From Streptomyces sp. 846.5 (GTDB lineage Bacteria; Actinomycetota; Actinomycetes; Streptomycetales; Streptomycetaceae): DNA of 64,000 bases. The stretch covers positions 372,001-436,000 of the forward strand of contig NZ_SOBN01000002.1 of assembly GCF_004365705.1 (NCBI RefSeq). Direction: 5' to 3'. Positions 38,368-46,636 of the stretch are shown here, one piece after another. Within the stretch, counting starts at the first letter, position 1, and each line of letters opens with the position of its first letter. A program made the position numbers and the translations under genes. Under the pieces are notes generated by a model. The model made no database searches. It was not told the DNA's origin and was given only the letters and a program-made list of their open reading frames with translations.

Positions 38368-39107
38368 GACGTGGTGCGCTGACGGGGCTGCTGGTTCAGG
38401 GCGAAGCCGAGGGCGCCGAGCAGGAGGAACACGGCGGGGACGGCCAGGCGGGGCAGAGCCGACCAGGGTGAGATGGGGGCGATCCACGACTCGGTATTGA
38501 TCGGCGCCAGCTCCAAGGCCAGGTAGGCCAGGGTGAAGAGCAGCAGGGCGCGGTTGCGTTCTACCCAGGACAGCACCAGTAGCGGGACTCCGATGGAGGC
38601 GGCCGATCCGCTGAACCGTTCGAGGAGCATCGTTGACCCTGCGGAGGGGTCCAGGTGTAGGCCCCAGAAGTCCATCGTGGGGCCGGGCGGGGTGTGAGGA
38701 GTGCCCAGGAACACGGTGACACCGAACAGAACGGCGATAGCGATCCCGGTCAGGACGTACGGCCGGATCGGAGTACCGACTCCGCGGCTGCGGGAGCGGC
38801 GGACGTAGAAGATCGCGGTCGCGGTGTAGGCGAGGGCGAGCCCGACCGCCCAGTACCCCGGCAGCCCCTGCCTGATCACGGTACAGCTGGCGCCCACGCC
38901 TGCGGGGGTAGGGCCCATCGGACAAGCGACGGCCCGGATGCTGAAGGTGAACCGGTTGGCCAGGATCGCGCCGAGAGTGAGCACGGCGAACAGCAGGAGG
39001 GGGAACCAGGTTCCGCGTTGGGCGAAGCGGACCTTGCGGGTGAGCTCACCGAGGTCGGCGAGGACCTCGTGGGGGGTGCCCGGCGATGGCACCGATGCGT
39101 CTGTCAT
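38364..39107 (-). CDS. Polytopic membrane protein of unknown function
   Basis: 247 residues with about six hydrophobic segments (for example TWFPLLLFAVLTLGAILA, GYWAVGLALAYTATAIFYV, YVLTGIAIAVLFGVTVFL). The N-terminal cytoplasmic part is followed by an outer loop with two Cys (VACPMG, ASCTVI). It is the first gene of an operon with the winged-helix regulator, a common arrangement in actinomycetes. No transport or enzymatic motif seen. Confidence 0.8.
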   Translation of the reverse strand: MTDASVPSPGTPHEVLADLGELTRKVRFAQRGTWFPLLLFAVLTLGAILANRFTFSIRAVACPMGPTPAGVGASCTVIRQGLPGYWAVGLALAYTATAIFYVRRSRSRGVGTPIRPYVLTGIAIAVLFGVTVFLGTPHTPPGPTMDFWGLHLDPSAGSTMLLERFSGSAASIGVPLLVLSWVERNRALLLFTLAYLALELAPINTESWIAPISPWSALPRLAVPAVFLLLGALGFALNQQPRQRTTS

Positions 39108-39120
39108 GCAGGCAGCTTTG

Positions 39121-39140
39121 CATTACAAACTAGTTATGAC
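39121..39140 (-). promoter_or_regulatory. Palindromic operator in front of the membrane-protein/regulator operon
   Basis: AACTAGTT (39128-39135) is a perfect palindrome in an AT-rich stretch 13-20 bp before ATG 39107 on the minus strand. The dimeric winged-helix regulator of this operon is the natural candidate to bind it. Confidence 0.45.
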
Positions 39141-39291
39141 AAGAAGCCCATGTGGAGCCCTGCTGAGACGACAGCCCTTCGACCTTCGCGTCACGACGGA
39201 TCGCCGCGTACAACTCAGCCTTCGAGACCGGCGCTTGAGCCACCCACGGCTACCTAATGCACTCGGCGTCCACCCGCCGCAAGTCCCTCAG

Positions 39292-39369
39292 TGGAGTCAA
39301 ATCTCACCGACATTGAATCCGGCTCACTCCCGCCTCACCCACTTGACCCGTCTCAGTGAAGTTAGTCGA
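39292..39369 (-). repeat. Left end of the Tn7-like transposon
   Basis: Starts TGGAGTCAAATCTCACC at 39292. Three repeats lie inward in minus orientation: about 39300-39322, 39321-39342 and 39348-39369 (reverse complement TCGACTAACTTCACTGAGAC). They match the repeats at 36433 and 44667 but are inverted. A plus-oriented partial copy (GGACTGGATTGGTTGAGAC) lies near 39391. Flanking CTCAG could be one half of a 5-bp target duplication; the other half is not identifiable because the right end is disrupted. Confidence 0.6.
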
Positions 39370-39435
39370 CCTGCAGTCGTTGGCCTGGGCGGACTGGATT
39401 GGTTGAGACAAGAATCGGCGTGACGTCGTCAGGCG

Positions 39436-40176
39436 TCAGTTTGTCGGTTTCTCCCAGACCGAGATGTGCTGGGCGCTGGCCTCGGTGAAGGGCTGGCCGG
39501 TCCAGCCGTCCCAGCGGTCGCGCAGCCGCAAGCCGGCCAACTGGGCCATGAGGTCGAGTTCTGCGGGCCAGACGTATCGGAAGGGGATCGTCCGATACGA
39601 GCCGGTGTCATCTGCGGTGCGAACGTAGTGGCAGGTCATCGCTTGTGTGGCGACGTGATATTCGGACCACGCCCAGTCGGTGGGTCCGGACTGGAACATG
39701 ACGTTGTTCTGGCCGGCCGGGATCTTGCGCAGTTCGGGGACCATCACCTCGATGACGAAGCACCCTCCGGGTTCGAGGTGGTCCGTGACATTGCGGAAGC
39801 AGGCGACCTGCGCCTCCTGCGTGGTCAGGTTCATGATGGTGTTGTAGAGCAGGAAGGCCAGCGAGAAAGAACCGTCCACCCTGGCGGTCGCGAAGTCGCC
39901 GATGGTCACGCCGATCGTGTCGCCGCCGGGCTTGGCGCGCAGGCGCCCGACCATCGCCGGGGACAGTTCGATTCCGTGGACCGGGACACCACGGCGGGCC
40001 ATCGGCAGGGCGATCCGCCCCGTCCCGATGCCCAATTCGAGTGCCCGGCCGCCGCCGGCAAGACCCACCAGAACATCCACGACTGGGGCCACGACGTCAG
40101 ACCGGAATGTCTCCGCGTGCGCCTCGTCGTATCGGTTCGCTATCGGCTCTCCGAAGTAGTCTTCATCATCGATCAC
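39436..40176 (-). CDS. Class I SAM-dependent methyltransferase (Tn7-like cargo)
   Basis: 246 residues from GTG 40176 (VIDDEDYFGEPIANRYDEAH). Motif I ALELGIGTGRIALPMARRG, then GIELSPAMVGRLR and SLAFLLYNTIMNLTTQEAQ, typical of Methyltransf_25-type enzymes. It lies just inside the transposon's left end and is the only gene in it not needed for transposition, so it is cargo. Substrate unknown; self-resistance or DNA/small-molecule methylation are possibilities without direct support. Confidence 0.85.
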   Translation of the reverse strand: MIDDEDYFGEPIANRYDEAHAETFRSDVVAPVVDVLVGLAGGGRALELGIGTGRIALPMARRGVPVHGIELSPAMVGRLRAKPGGDTIGVTIGDFATARVDGSFSLAFLLYNTIMNLTTQEAQVACFRNVTDHLEPGGCFVIEVMVPELRKIPAGQNNVMFQSGPTDWAWSEYHVATQAMTCHYVRTADDTGSYRTIPFRYVWPAELDLMAQLAGLRLRDRWDGWTGQPFTEASAQHISVWEKPTN

Positions 40177-40290
40177 CGGCGGACCGTATCGCGGCGGCCG
40201 ATAGAGGCGCGAACAGTTTTGGCGTCGCCCGTGCCGTGACGCGGCTGATCCAAGAAGCCCCACGTGGACGGCATCGTTCGCTGCTCATTG

Positions 40291-40962
40291 TCATGGCCGC
40301 TCCTTGCCCGTCCTCGCTGCGCTCCGAGTGCCCCCCGACGGCCGAGTCTGTGAGCCAGAGTCCGGGACAGCCCGATTCCATACGTATTGCCTGATGGCGG
40401 CGTAAGGAATCGAGATCTCCTGCTTGTCCATGAGATTCACCCAGATCTCCTTGGGACCGTGGCCCTGCTCGATCATGGAGTCGATGAGGTGCTGAACGGG
40501 GTCGATGGCGGTGGGCCGACGAGGGAGTGGTTTTCGGGGCCGGGGTTCGGGGTTGTCCAAGGCGGCTCGGACGGTTCGCATTCCGACGTGGTGCCGTTTG
40601 ACCAGTGCTCTCATCGACAGTCCTTCAGTCTCCGAATCATGCCGGATACGCTGGTAGAGCTCGGATTTGGCGATGCGTTTCGGTGCTCGGCCCGGACCGG
40701 GCCTGCGGTGCCGGCCAGGGGAACCGGCGTCAGCGAGAACGTGTCGCAGTACTTCTTGCGGGCGTCCGGTCACGGAGGCGAGGCGTTCGATTCGGGGCTT
40801 CCCGAACCAGTTCGGCGAGCCAGTGAGGAAGCCGTAGAGGTAGCTCGGCTTGAGGTGGTTGGCATGGGCCAGACGCCGGATGTAGGCGTCCGTCAGCTCT
40901 CCGGGACGCGGCCGGACCGGGACCGGGAGTCTGCTGATCTGCTCCGTGAGCCGATCGGTCAC
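40291..40962 (-). CDS. tniQ: TniQ-like target-selection protein, cysteine-free
   Basis: 223 residues. The N-terminus LPVPVRPRPGELTDAYIRRL, then ANHLKPSYLYGFLTG, matches the start of TniQ/TnsD proteins. Canonical TniQ continues with zinc-binding CxxC modules, but this protein has no Cys at all. Instead the middle has a helix-turn-helix-like stretch (GLSMRALVKRHHVGMRTVRA) and a Pro/Arg-rich linker, suggesting sequence-specific DNA binding without zinc. It overlaps the TnsC-like gene by 4 nt. TniQ proteins bridge the target DNA and the AAA+ regulator. Confidence 0.75.
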   Translation of the reverse strand: MTDRLTEQISRLPVPVRPRPGELTDAYIRRLAHANHLKPSYLYGFLTGSPNWFGKPRIERLASVTGRPQEVLRHVLADAGSPGRHRRPGPGRAPKRIAKSELYQRIRHDSETEGLSMRALVKRHHVGMRTVRAALDNPEPRPRKPLPRRPTAIDPVQHLIDSMIEQGHGPKEIWVNLMDKQEISIPYAAIRQYVWNRAVPDSGSQTRPSGGTRSAARTGKERP

Positions 40963-42020
40963 GGTCGGACCGCCTTCTTCGGCGGGACCGCGGTGGATTC
41001 TGCTGCGTGGTCAAGGGGGATCGCGTCGATCCCTTCCCGGGTGACGCGTTCGGTGCCACCCAGGATCGCGTCGATCGCGGCGCCGCGAACGGCGTGGGAC
41101 AGCGCTCCGATCATCCCGTTTGACCGGTTGTGCAGGTAGCGGTCCAACTTGACCAGGCTGCACGGCGGATGGTCGTGCAGCAGCAGCGTCTCCTCCAAGG
41201 TCGCCACCAGTCCCTTCCACTCGTCGCCGTAGGGGAACGGGCGGGTGGGGACGAGAGTGAAACGGCCGGCGATCTGCGCGCCCCGGGTCCCGGCCAGGAG
41301 CTCGCTTGTCTCCAGGCCGATGCCCGCGTAGACGAACGTCGCGGGAATGCGCTCGGAGAAGTACTTCAGGGTGTCGGATACCTCGGCGCCGGCCCGGGTG
41401 ATCTGCGAGACGTTGTGGATTTCGTCGACGAGCACCAGTCCGGTTCGTGTGTCGGTGCAGACACCGACCACAGCCTCGATGATGTCGGTCATGTTCGCCC
41501 GGCCCCGGATGGGCAGGCCGAGGAAACGGGCGAACTCGGCTGCGACCATGCGGGCGGTCGCGGCGGGCGGAACGGTGATGTAGAGCACGGGAATGCGGCC
41601 GGAGACGTTCGGATGGCGAGCCCGGTCGAGGAGTTCGTGCGAGCGTCCGAGCTGGGTGATGGCGCTGGTCTTGCCCGTGCCGGGAAGCCCGGAGACCATC
41701 AGGCCCCGGCGGGCGCTGATCGCGTGACGGTTGAGCAGGACCAGCCTTCGCCCGCAGACCACCGTCCTTTCGACGAACGAGGTGGCGACGGTGAGCATGC
41801 GGGCGTGATGGTCGAGCCGGTCCTCGTCGTAGAGGTCCCGGTCGGTGGTGGACAGCCGCTTCAGGTCGCTGAGAGACAGCAGAGCCGGCGGCTCGGGCGG
41901 GCCGTCGATGAACCTTCGCCACCCGTCCAGCGTCGTCAACTGCCGGTTGGCCTCGGCATCGGCCTCCTGCAGCACGGTATGCCGGGCTGCCGGTTCAGTG
42001 GTGGTCACGGACGCCTCCAA
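40959..42020 (-). CDS. tnsC: TniB/TnsC-family AAA+ transposition regulator
   Basis: 353 residues. Walker A GLMVSGLPGTGKTSAITQLG, Walker B TGLVLVDEIHNVS, sensor-like FVYAGIGLETSELL and GRFTLVPTRPF. ATP-bound TnsC/TniB assembles on target DNA and activates the TnsB transposase. It overlaps the TnsB gene at its 5' end by 16 nt and the TniQ gene at its 3' end by 4 nt, giving a tight tnsA-B-C-Q operon. A GTG a few codons into the frame could also be the start. Confidence 0.93.
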   Translation of the reverse strand: MEASVTTTEPAARHTVLQEADAEANRQLTTLDGWRRFIDGPPEPPALLSLSDLKRLSTTDRDLYDEDRLDHHARMLTVATSFVERTVVCGRRLVLLNRHAISARRGLMVSGLPGTGKTSAITQLGRSHELLDRARHPNVSGRIPVLYITVPPAATARMVAAEFARFLGLPIRGRANMTDIIEAVVGVCTDTRTGLVLVDEIHNVSQITRAGAEVSDTLKYFSERIPATFVYAGIGLETSELLAGTRGAQIAGRFTLVPTRPFPYGDEWKGLVATLEETLLLHDHPPCSLVKLDRYLHNRSNGMIGALSHAVRGAAIDAILGGTERVTREGIDAIPLDHAAESTAVPPKKAVRP

Positions 42021-43894
42021 GGATTGGCGAGCGGGTCGAACAGACCCAGCGGGATGACCTTGGCCAGGTCGGTGTCGGTCTCGGCCTCGTCGTCGTGCGC
42101 GGGTTCAGCGGTAGGAGGGTCAGGGACCGGCCGGTCCGGTGTGGTGGCCCGGGTTCGGGCTGTGACCCGGCGATCACGCTTGGAGCGCTTGGCCTTCGTG
42201 GGCAAGGTGGGACCCTCGTAGGCCCGCCGGAGCAGTGCATCGGCGGCATCGGCGATCTGTTCCTCGGTGCCGCCGGGGACCTGTTCGCGGGCGTGGTCCC
42301 AGGCCAGCTCGCCGAAGGGGGCGCCGACGCGATGCAGGTGCTTCCAGAACACGGTGATCCACCGGTCTGTCTCGCCTTGTCGGTCGCGTACCCAGATCCG
42401 GGAGACGTCGTATGGATCGTGGTGGATCTCCCACAAGCCTTTCTTCGCCACCACCCCGGAGTGCTGGCGGCGAAAGGGGGCCAGCTCGGGGCCGTCGTAG
42501 GTGCGGTGTTTGATCCGTATGCCGTAGGCGTTGATGGCCTGCCAGCGTTCGGGCAGCAGCTCGACGTAGTCCTCGCCGTTCAGCGGGACCGGAACGTAGC
42601 CGCAGGATTGCAGCAGAGTCGTGTACTTCTCGTTCGGTGAGAACGCCCGCTTCGGCGCGTCCGGGTCGCGTAGTGCGTCATGTGGCCTGGCCTGCCAGAC
42701 GGCGATGATCCACTCTTCGAGAAGACCCTGAAGCTCGGGCAGCGACCACAGGGGCCCGTCCTCCAGCTGTCGCCCGCGTCGGTCCGTGGTCGAGCCGGTG
42801 TAACCAGCGACGAACTGAGCGAACAGTGTGGCCACAGAGCCCAGTGTTTTCTCGATCGTGCCCTTGTCGGAAGGGGTCGCCTTGTGGGCAGGCTGCAGAT
42901 TGATCCCCAGATATCGGCAGGACGCCCGGAAGTTGTTCGAGATGGACACCTTCCCGTGGTCGCAGACGATCGTCTCCGGCACGATCACCGGTCTTGCCGC
43001 CGCGAGTTCCAGCCGGTCGTCCAAAGCCAGCAGCCGTCGGTGCGGCAGCACCGAACGGGACATTCGGAGCGCCTCCGACCAGCCCGGACGCATCGATTCC
43101 GGAGTGACACTGCGGGCCAGCAGGGCGGATGCGTCAGCTGACTTGGTCGTCGGCCGCAGCACCGCCGCAGTGATCGACCTCGTCGCGATGTCGACCATGG
43201 CCGTCAGCTCGACCTTCTCGGCGATGCCGTCATCAAGGCGCACCAGCACATCCAGCGGAGTGGAGTCGATCTGCATCAGCTCGCCCGGTGCACTGGCCGG
43301 AACCTCCCCGAACGGACCTGGTGGCCGCGCGTTGATCGAACGACGAGTGCGGGCCGATCCGGTCGCATGCGTGCCGGTGGCCAGCTTGTCGAACAGCCGG
43401 TAGAACGTGGCCCGCGACGGCATCGCGACCGTGGCGGAGTCCTCGCGGTCGGCCAGGATCTGCTTCGTCCGCCAGACGATGAACCCGATCGTCCGCGACG
43501 ACGCGTCAGTGGTCTCGCCGATCGCCCACCGCATCGCCTCCACCACGATCGGATCGACCGTCCCGAAGGCCGGCATCTGCTTGGCAGACCTGCCGTCGGC
43601 CAGCCCGACCAGCCCGTCGCGCTGGTAACGCTGACGCCGCTGCTTGATCCCGCTGGCCGTCACGGTATGCCCGGCCGCCGTCAGCTCGGCCGCCTTGGCC
43701 CGCTCCCGCTGAGCCAGCGAGTTCTGCTTCGGGTCGAACTCCGGCCGCGGCACCGCTCCGTTGGGGGCATCCGGTGGCAGGCCTTGCAACACCTCCAGGA
43801 CATGTCGCTCCCACCACCGGGCCTGCTCGGCCGCCCGGTCGGGAAACTCTGCGATCCGGGCCGTCGGCGGAACTCGCCGTCGCCTTCCTGTCAC
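42005..43894 (-). CDS. tnsB: TnsB/TniA-like DDE transposase (Mu C-terminal domain)
   Basis: 629 residues. N-terminal helix-turn-helix region (LTAAGHTVTASGIKQRRQRY), an rve integrase core with Asp in MQIDSTPLDVLV, Asp in VIVCDHGKVSISN and Glu in DKGTIEKTLGSV, then a Mu-type C-terminal beta domain (about 430-530) and a charged tail. TnsB binds the end repeats and joins the 3' transposon ends to target DNA. The frame is intact and it overlaps tnsA by 4 nt. Confidence 0.94.
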   Translation of the reverse strand: MTGRRRRVPPTARIAEFPDRAAEQARWWERHVLEVLQGLPPDAPNGAVPRPEFDPKQNSLAQRERAKAAELTAAGHTVTASGIKQRRQRYQRDGLVGLADGRSAKQMPAFGTVDPIVVEAMRWAIGETTDASSRTIGFIVWRTKQILADREDSATVAMPSRATFYRLFDKLATGTHATGSARTRRSINARPPGPFGEVPASAPGELMQIDSTPLDVLVRLDDGIAEKVELTAMVDIATRSITAAVLRPTTKSADASALLARSVTPESMRPGWSEALRMSRSVLPHRRLLALDDRLELAAARPVIVPETIVCDHGKVSISNNFRASCRYLGINLQPAHKATPSDKGTIEKTLGSVATLFAQFVAGYTGSTTDRRGRQLEDGPLWSLPELQGLLEEWIIAVWQARPHDALRDPDAPKRAFSPNEKYTTLLQSCGYVPVPLNGEDYVELLPERWQAINAYGIRIKHRTYDGPELAPFRRQHSGVVAKKGLWEIHHDPYDVSRIWVRDRQGETDRWITVFWKHLHRVGAPFGELAWDHAREQVPGGTEEQIADAADALLRRAYEGPTLPTKAKRSKRDRRVTARTRATTPDRPVPDPPTAEPAHDDEAETDTDLAKVIPLGLFDPLANPWRRP

Positions 43895-44640
43895 CGAGCA
43901 CCTCCGGCCAGGTGCACGACCGAGCGCGGCCCCAGCAGCTCAACTGCCAAGTCCTCAGCGGCCAACTCCTGCAACCACAGCAGATGGAACAGCGCCGGCA
44001 ACGTCGCCAGCCGGTCACCAGCGGCGTCAGCCCCAGCCAGCAGCGGACCCGATGCCGCGAAAACCTCCCGGAGCCGGCCCTCAGCGGGGCCCCGCAGGCA
44101 CCGGGGATGCCGGTAGCGCGACAGCCATCGGACATTAGCCACCAGCACCGCCCCCGGCGTCCCCACCCGCTCGAAGCCCCACCCGGCCTGAGCACAGGCC
44201 AGTCGCGTCACCTCGAATGCTTCCGCGTCCTTGGTCTCGATCCGCTCGTCTGGGCGGACGTCCACCACTACGGCCGAGCCGTCCGCGCGACGTACGAAGT
44301 AGTCCGGAGCGTGCCGACGCTCCCGTCGGCCTTCGCGCCAGTGCAGCCAGAACGGCTGCGAGGCGATCCCTACTACCTCGGGATCGAAGTCCAGCAGAAT
44401 CAGCCGGTCCCGCTCCAACCACGACTCAAAGCCGACGTGGTCGCGCATGGTCGCCGAGTAGTACCAGCCCGCGAAGCTCTCCCCGCCCTTGGGCCAGCGA
44501 AACGGTCGCACCGGAGCCACGACCTCGAACCGGGCCGTCGCACAGTCCAGCAGGGGACGCCGACGACGCTCGCGCACAGCGTCCACGTATGACAGCTCGA
44601 CACACGACTCCGCATGATCCATCCCAGCCGGTACAGCCAC
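43891..44640 (-). CDS. tnsA: TnsA-like endonuclease subunit of heteromeric transposase
   Basis: 249 residues. The PD-(D/E)xK nuclease core of TnsA is visible: Glu in VGFESWLERDRLILLDFDP, Asp in RHAPDYFVRRADGS and VVVDVRPDER. The usual Lys of the last motif is Arg (VDVR), as I recall for other actinobacterial TnsA-like proteins. TnsA cuts the 5' ends of the element to allow cut-and-paste movement. It is the first gene of the operon; its ATG lies just inside the right-end repeats. Confidence 0.88.
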   Translation of the reverse strand: MAVPAGMDHAESCVELSYVDAVRERRRRPLLDCATARFEVVAPVRPFRWPKGGESFAGWYYSATMRDHVGFESWLERDRLILLDFDPEVVGIASQPFWLHWREGRRERRHAPDYFVRRADGSAVVVDVRPDERIETKDAEAFEVTRLACAQAGWGFERVGTPGAVLVANVRWLSRYRHPRCLRGPAEGRLREVFAASGPLLAGADAAGDRLATLPALFHLLWLQELAAEDLAVELLGPRSVVHLAGGAR

Positions 44641-44666
44641 CCAGCACCCCCAGACCGTCCACCCAC

Positions 44667-44717
44667 ACGACTAGGTTGGCCGAGACGAGGGACGAAACGA
44701 CTGGGTTCGTTGAGCCT
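44667..44717 (+). repeat. Right end of the Tn7-like transposon, interrupted by IS1380
   Basis: Two repeats remain: ACGACTAGGTTGGCCGAGACG (from 44667) and AACGACTGGGTTCGTTGAG (from 44696), 29 nt apart as in the solo end at 36433. The array stops where the IS1380 inverted repeat begins (44713), and nothing matching the outer repeats is seen beyond 46384. The end is therefore probably non-functional. Confidence 0.65.
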
Positions 44718-46384
44718 GGATCCACAGAGCCGTATTCGGTGAGTGCGGCTCTGTGATTTTCGGAGCGGATTCGGCGGTCCTCTTGCTGGTGGGCATGGGT
44801 GATTGCCGGGTGGCCGTCCCGGTGGCGGGGTCTCCGTGGTCCTTGGTCGTGGGTGGTCGGGTGGGCTCGTCGGTCAGGTTCGCAGTCGGTGGCCGACGGC
44901 TGTCCACAGATCGGCGAACGCCTCCCGCCAGCGCCAGTGCTCGGGAAGGTGCCAGGTTAGGGTCCGGCCTCCGGTGGCCAACCGCGCTGGGACGTTGATG
45001 AGTTGGCGGCGGATCGTGCCGGTGCGGGCTCTGGCGTGGAAGCCGGAGGCCAGGGTGCCCAGGGCTCGAGTCAGGTTGTGGGCGACGGCGGCCAGGGTCA
45101 GCCACGCGGCGTTCGCGGTGAACTTCCCCGAGGGCAGATGCGCCAGCGCCGAGTCCTCAAGATCGGCAAAAACCTGTTCCACAATGGCGTGCCGACGATG
45201 GTCCGCCTCGGCCTCGACCAGCGGCAACGGCGAGTCGGTGAACACCGCGTGGAACCGCCAGACGGTGAACAACTCGCCCTGCCCGTCCGGGATTCCGGCC
45301 TCGTTCAGGCGCTTGACCCGCCGCACCAGAAGTCGGGCGGTGGCCCGGTAGCGCTTGGCCTTGCCGGTGAACGCGGTGTACTGGATCTCGGCGACCTCCG
45401 CGTCCGAGACCCAGCGTTCCTCGTCCCGGTCCCAGATCGCCTTCGGGTACTTGATCGCCGTCCACGCGGTCTCGGGGATCGTCGCGATCAGTTCGCGGAC
45501 CTTTTTGCGCTGCGCGACGGCGAGCGAGAACCGGACCTTGTTGCGGCGGCAGACGTCTACGACCTTGTGGGAGAAGAACGCGGAGTCGGCACGGACCACG
45601 ATCATGCCGATCGCGCCCGTCGCCCGCACCGTCCTGATGGCTTCGGCGATCAGGGAGGCGGCGCCCTTGGCGGAGCCGGCCGAGCCTTTGCGCAGGCGGG
45701 TGGCCACGATGACCGGCGCGGCTAGCGGGGTGGAGGCGGTGACGATCTGGAAGTGCAGGCCGCGGACCTTGGTGTAGCCGTATTCCGCGCCCTGCTTGCC
45801 GGCCCCGTAGACCTGCTTGACCTTCGAGTCGATGTCCAGGTACACCACTTGGTCGCCGCCCGCGAGCAGGTTGCAGTGCCGGGCCAGGTTGCAGGTGAAC
45901 GCCCGTGCTGCGGACTCCAGTTGGCGCACATGGCCCCAGGTGAACGCGCGCAGGAAAGTGCCAAGTGTGGACGGCGCGCGGATCCCGGCGAAGGCCCGGG
46001 CCATGGCACCGTGTCGCAGGACGTCGGTGTCGTCGATGCTGTCCGCCCCGGCGAGCATTCCCGCCACGAGCGACATCACCTTCGCGCCGACGGCTGCCCC
46101 GGCGCCGTTCGCGGCATCCTTGAGCTGCACCTTCTCCCGGGCCAGCGCGGGCAGGCCGCACCGCTCGGCCAACCGCACCGCCGCAGCCAGGCCACCGAAC
46201 GCCAGGAGATTCGGGTCATCGAACGCCGCGAAGGTCGCTGCGGCGGTGTGGGAAGATTTCATTTAGGACGTGCCTTGTCTTACCGCGAGCTGGAAGCGTA
46301 GAGAACTCCCATACTGGCAGGTCACAGGGCACGTCTTCTTCGTTGGGTCAGCCTCTCACGGTCACCGGTCGGTGGATCGAGGCT
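44713..46384. mobile_element. IS1380-family insertion sequence
   Basis: AGCCTGGATCCAC (44713-44725) and, inverted, AGCCTCGATCCAC (46384-46372) are the matching ends; the left end continues into a CAGAGCCG-CGGCTCTG hairpin. The element carries one transposase. I could not find a clear target duplication. It sits in the Tn7-like right end. Confidence 0.75.
44874..46262 (-). CDS. IS1380-family transposase
   Basis: 462 residues, intact. DDE-type core: Asp in VVYLDIDSKVKQVYG, Asp in GMIVVRADSAFFSHKVVD, and Glu in AIVEQVFADLEDSALAHLPS, followed by KFTANAAWLTLAAVAHNLTR, the conserved tail of DDE_Tnp_1 / IS1380 enzymes. It fills the insertion sequence on the minus strand. It is probably functional, since neither stop nor frameshift interrupts it. 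Confidence 0.94.
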   Translation of the reverse strand: MKSSHTAAATFAAFDDPNLLAFGGLAAAVRLAERCGLPALAREKVQLKDAANGAGAAVGAKVMSLVAGMLAGADSIDDTDVLRHGAMARAFAGIRAPSTLGTFLRAFTWGHVRQLESAARAFTCNLARHCNLLAGGDQVVYLDIDSKVKQVYGAGKQGAEYGYTKVRGLHFQIVTASTPLAAPVIVATRLRKGSAGSAKGAASLIAEAIRTVRATGAIGMIVVRADSAFFSHKVVDVCRRNKVRFSLAVAQRKKVRELIATIPETAWTAIKYPKAIWDRDEERWVSDAEVAEIQYTAFTGKAKRYRATARLLVRRVKRLNEAGIPDGQGELFTVWRFHAVFTDSPLPLVEAEADHRRHAIVEQVFADLEDSALAHLPSGKFTANAAWLTLAAVAHNLTRALGTLASGFHARARTGTIRRQLINVPARLATGGRTLTWHLPEHWRWREAFADLWTAVGHRLRT

Positions 46385-46636
46385 GAAGGGGGCCTGTGAC
46401 TATTCCGAAATGTCCCTGAGAAGCGGTCTCATGCCGCGTCGCCATCGCACGGGGTCATTTCCGCTGTCGCCGATAACAGAAAACCGGCCCGGCGAGCTGT
46501 ATCCCACATCCGCCCGATGTGCCTTGACCCGCCGTCAGCCGCACCCGTTGAATTCCCTCGACTGCGAGCGGGCGCCCGTTCGAAACAGCCGGCGCAGTCC
46601 CCCATCGGCCCTCCCTCCCCCACGGAGAACCACCCC
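46385..46636. other. Intergenic stretch before the GH71/99-like gene
   Basis: About 250 bp between the IS1380 right end and the hydrolase start. No repeats matching the Tn7-like end and no gene recognised. It should hold the promoter of the following gene, but I cannot point to convincing boxes. Confidence 0.3.
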
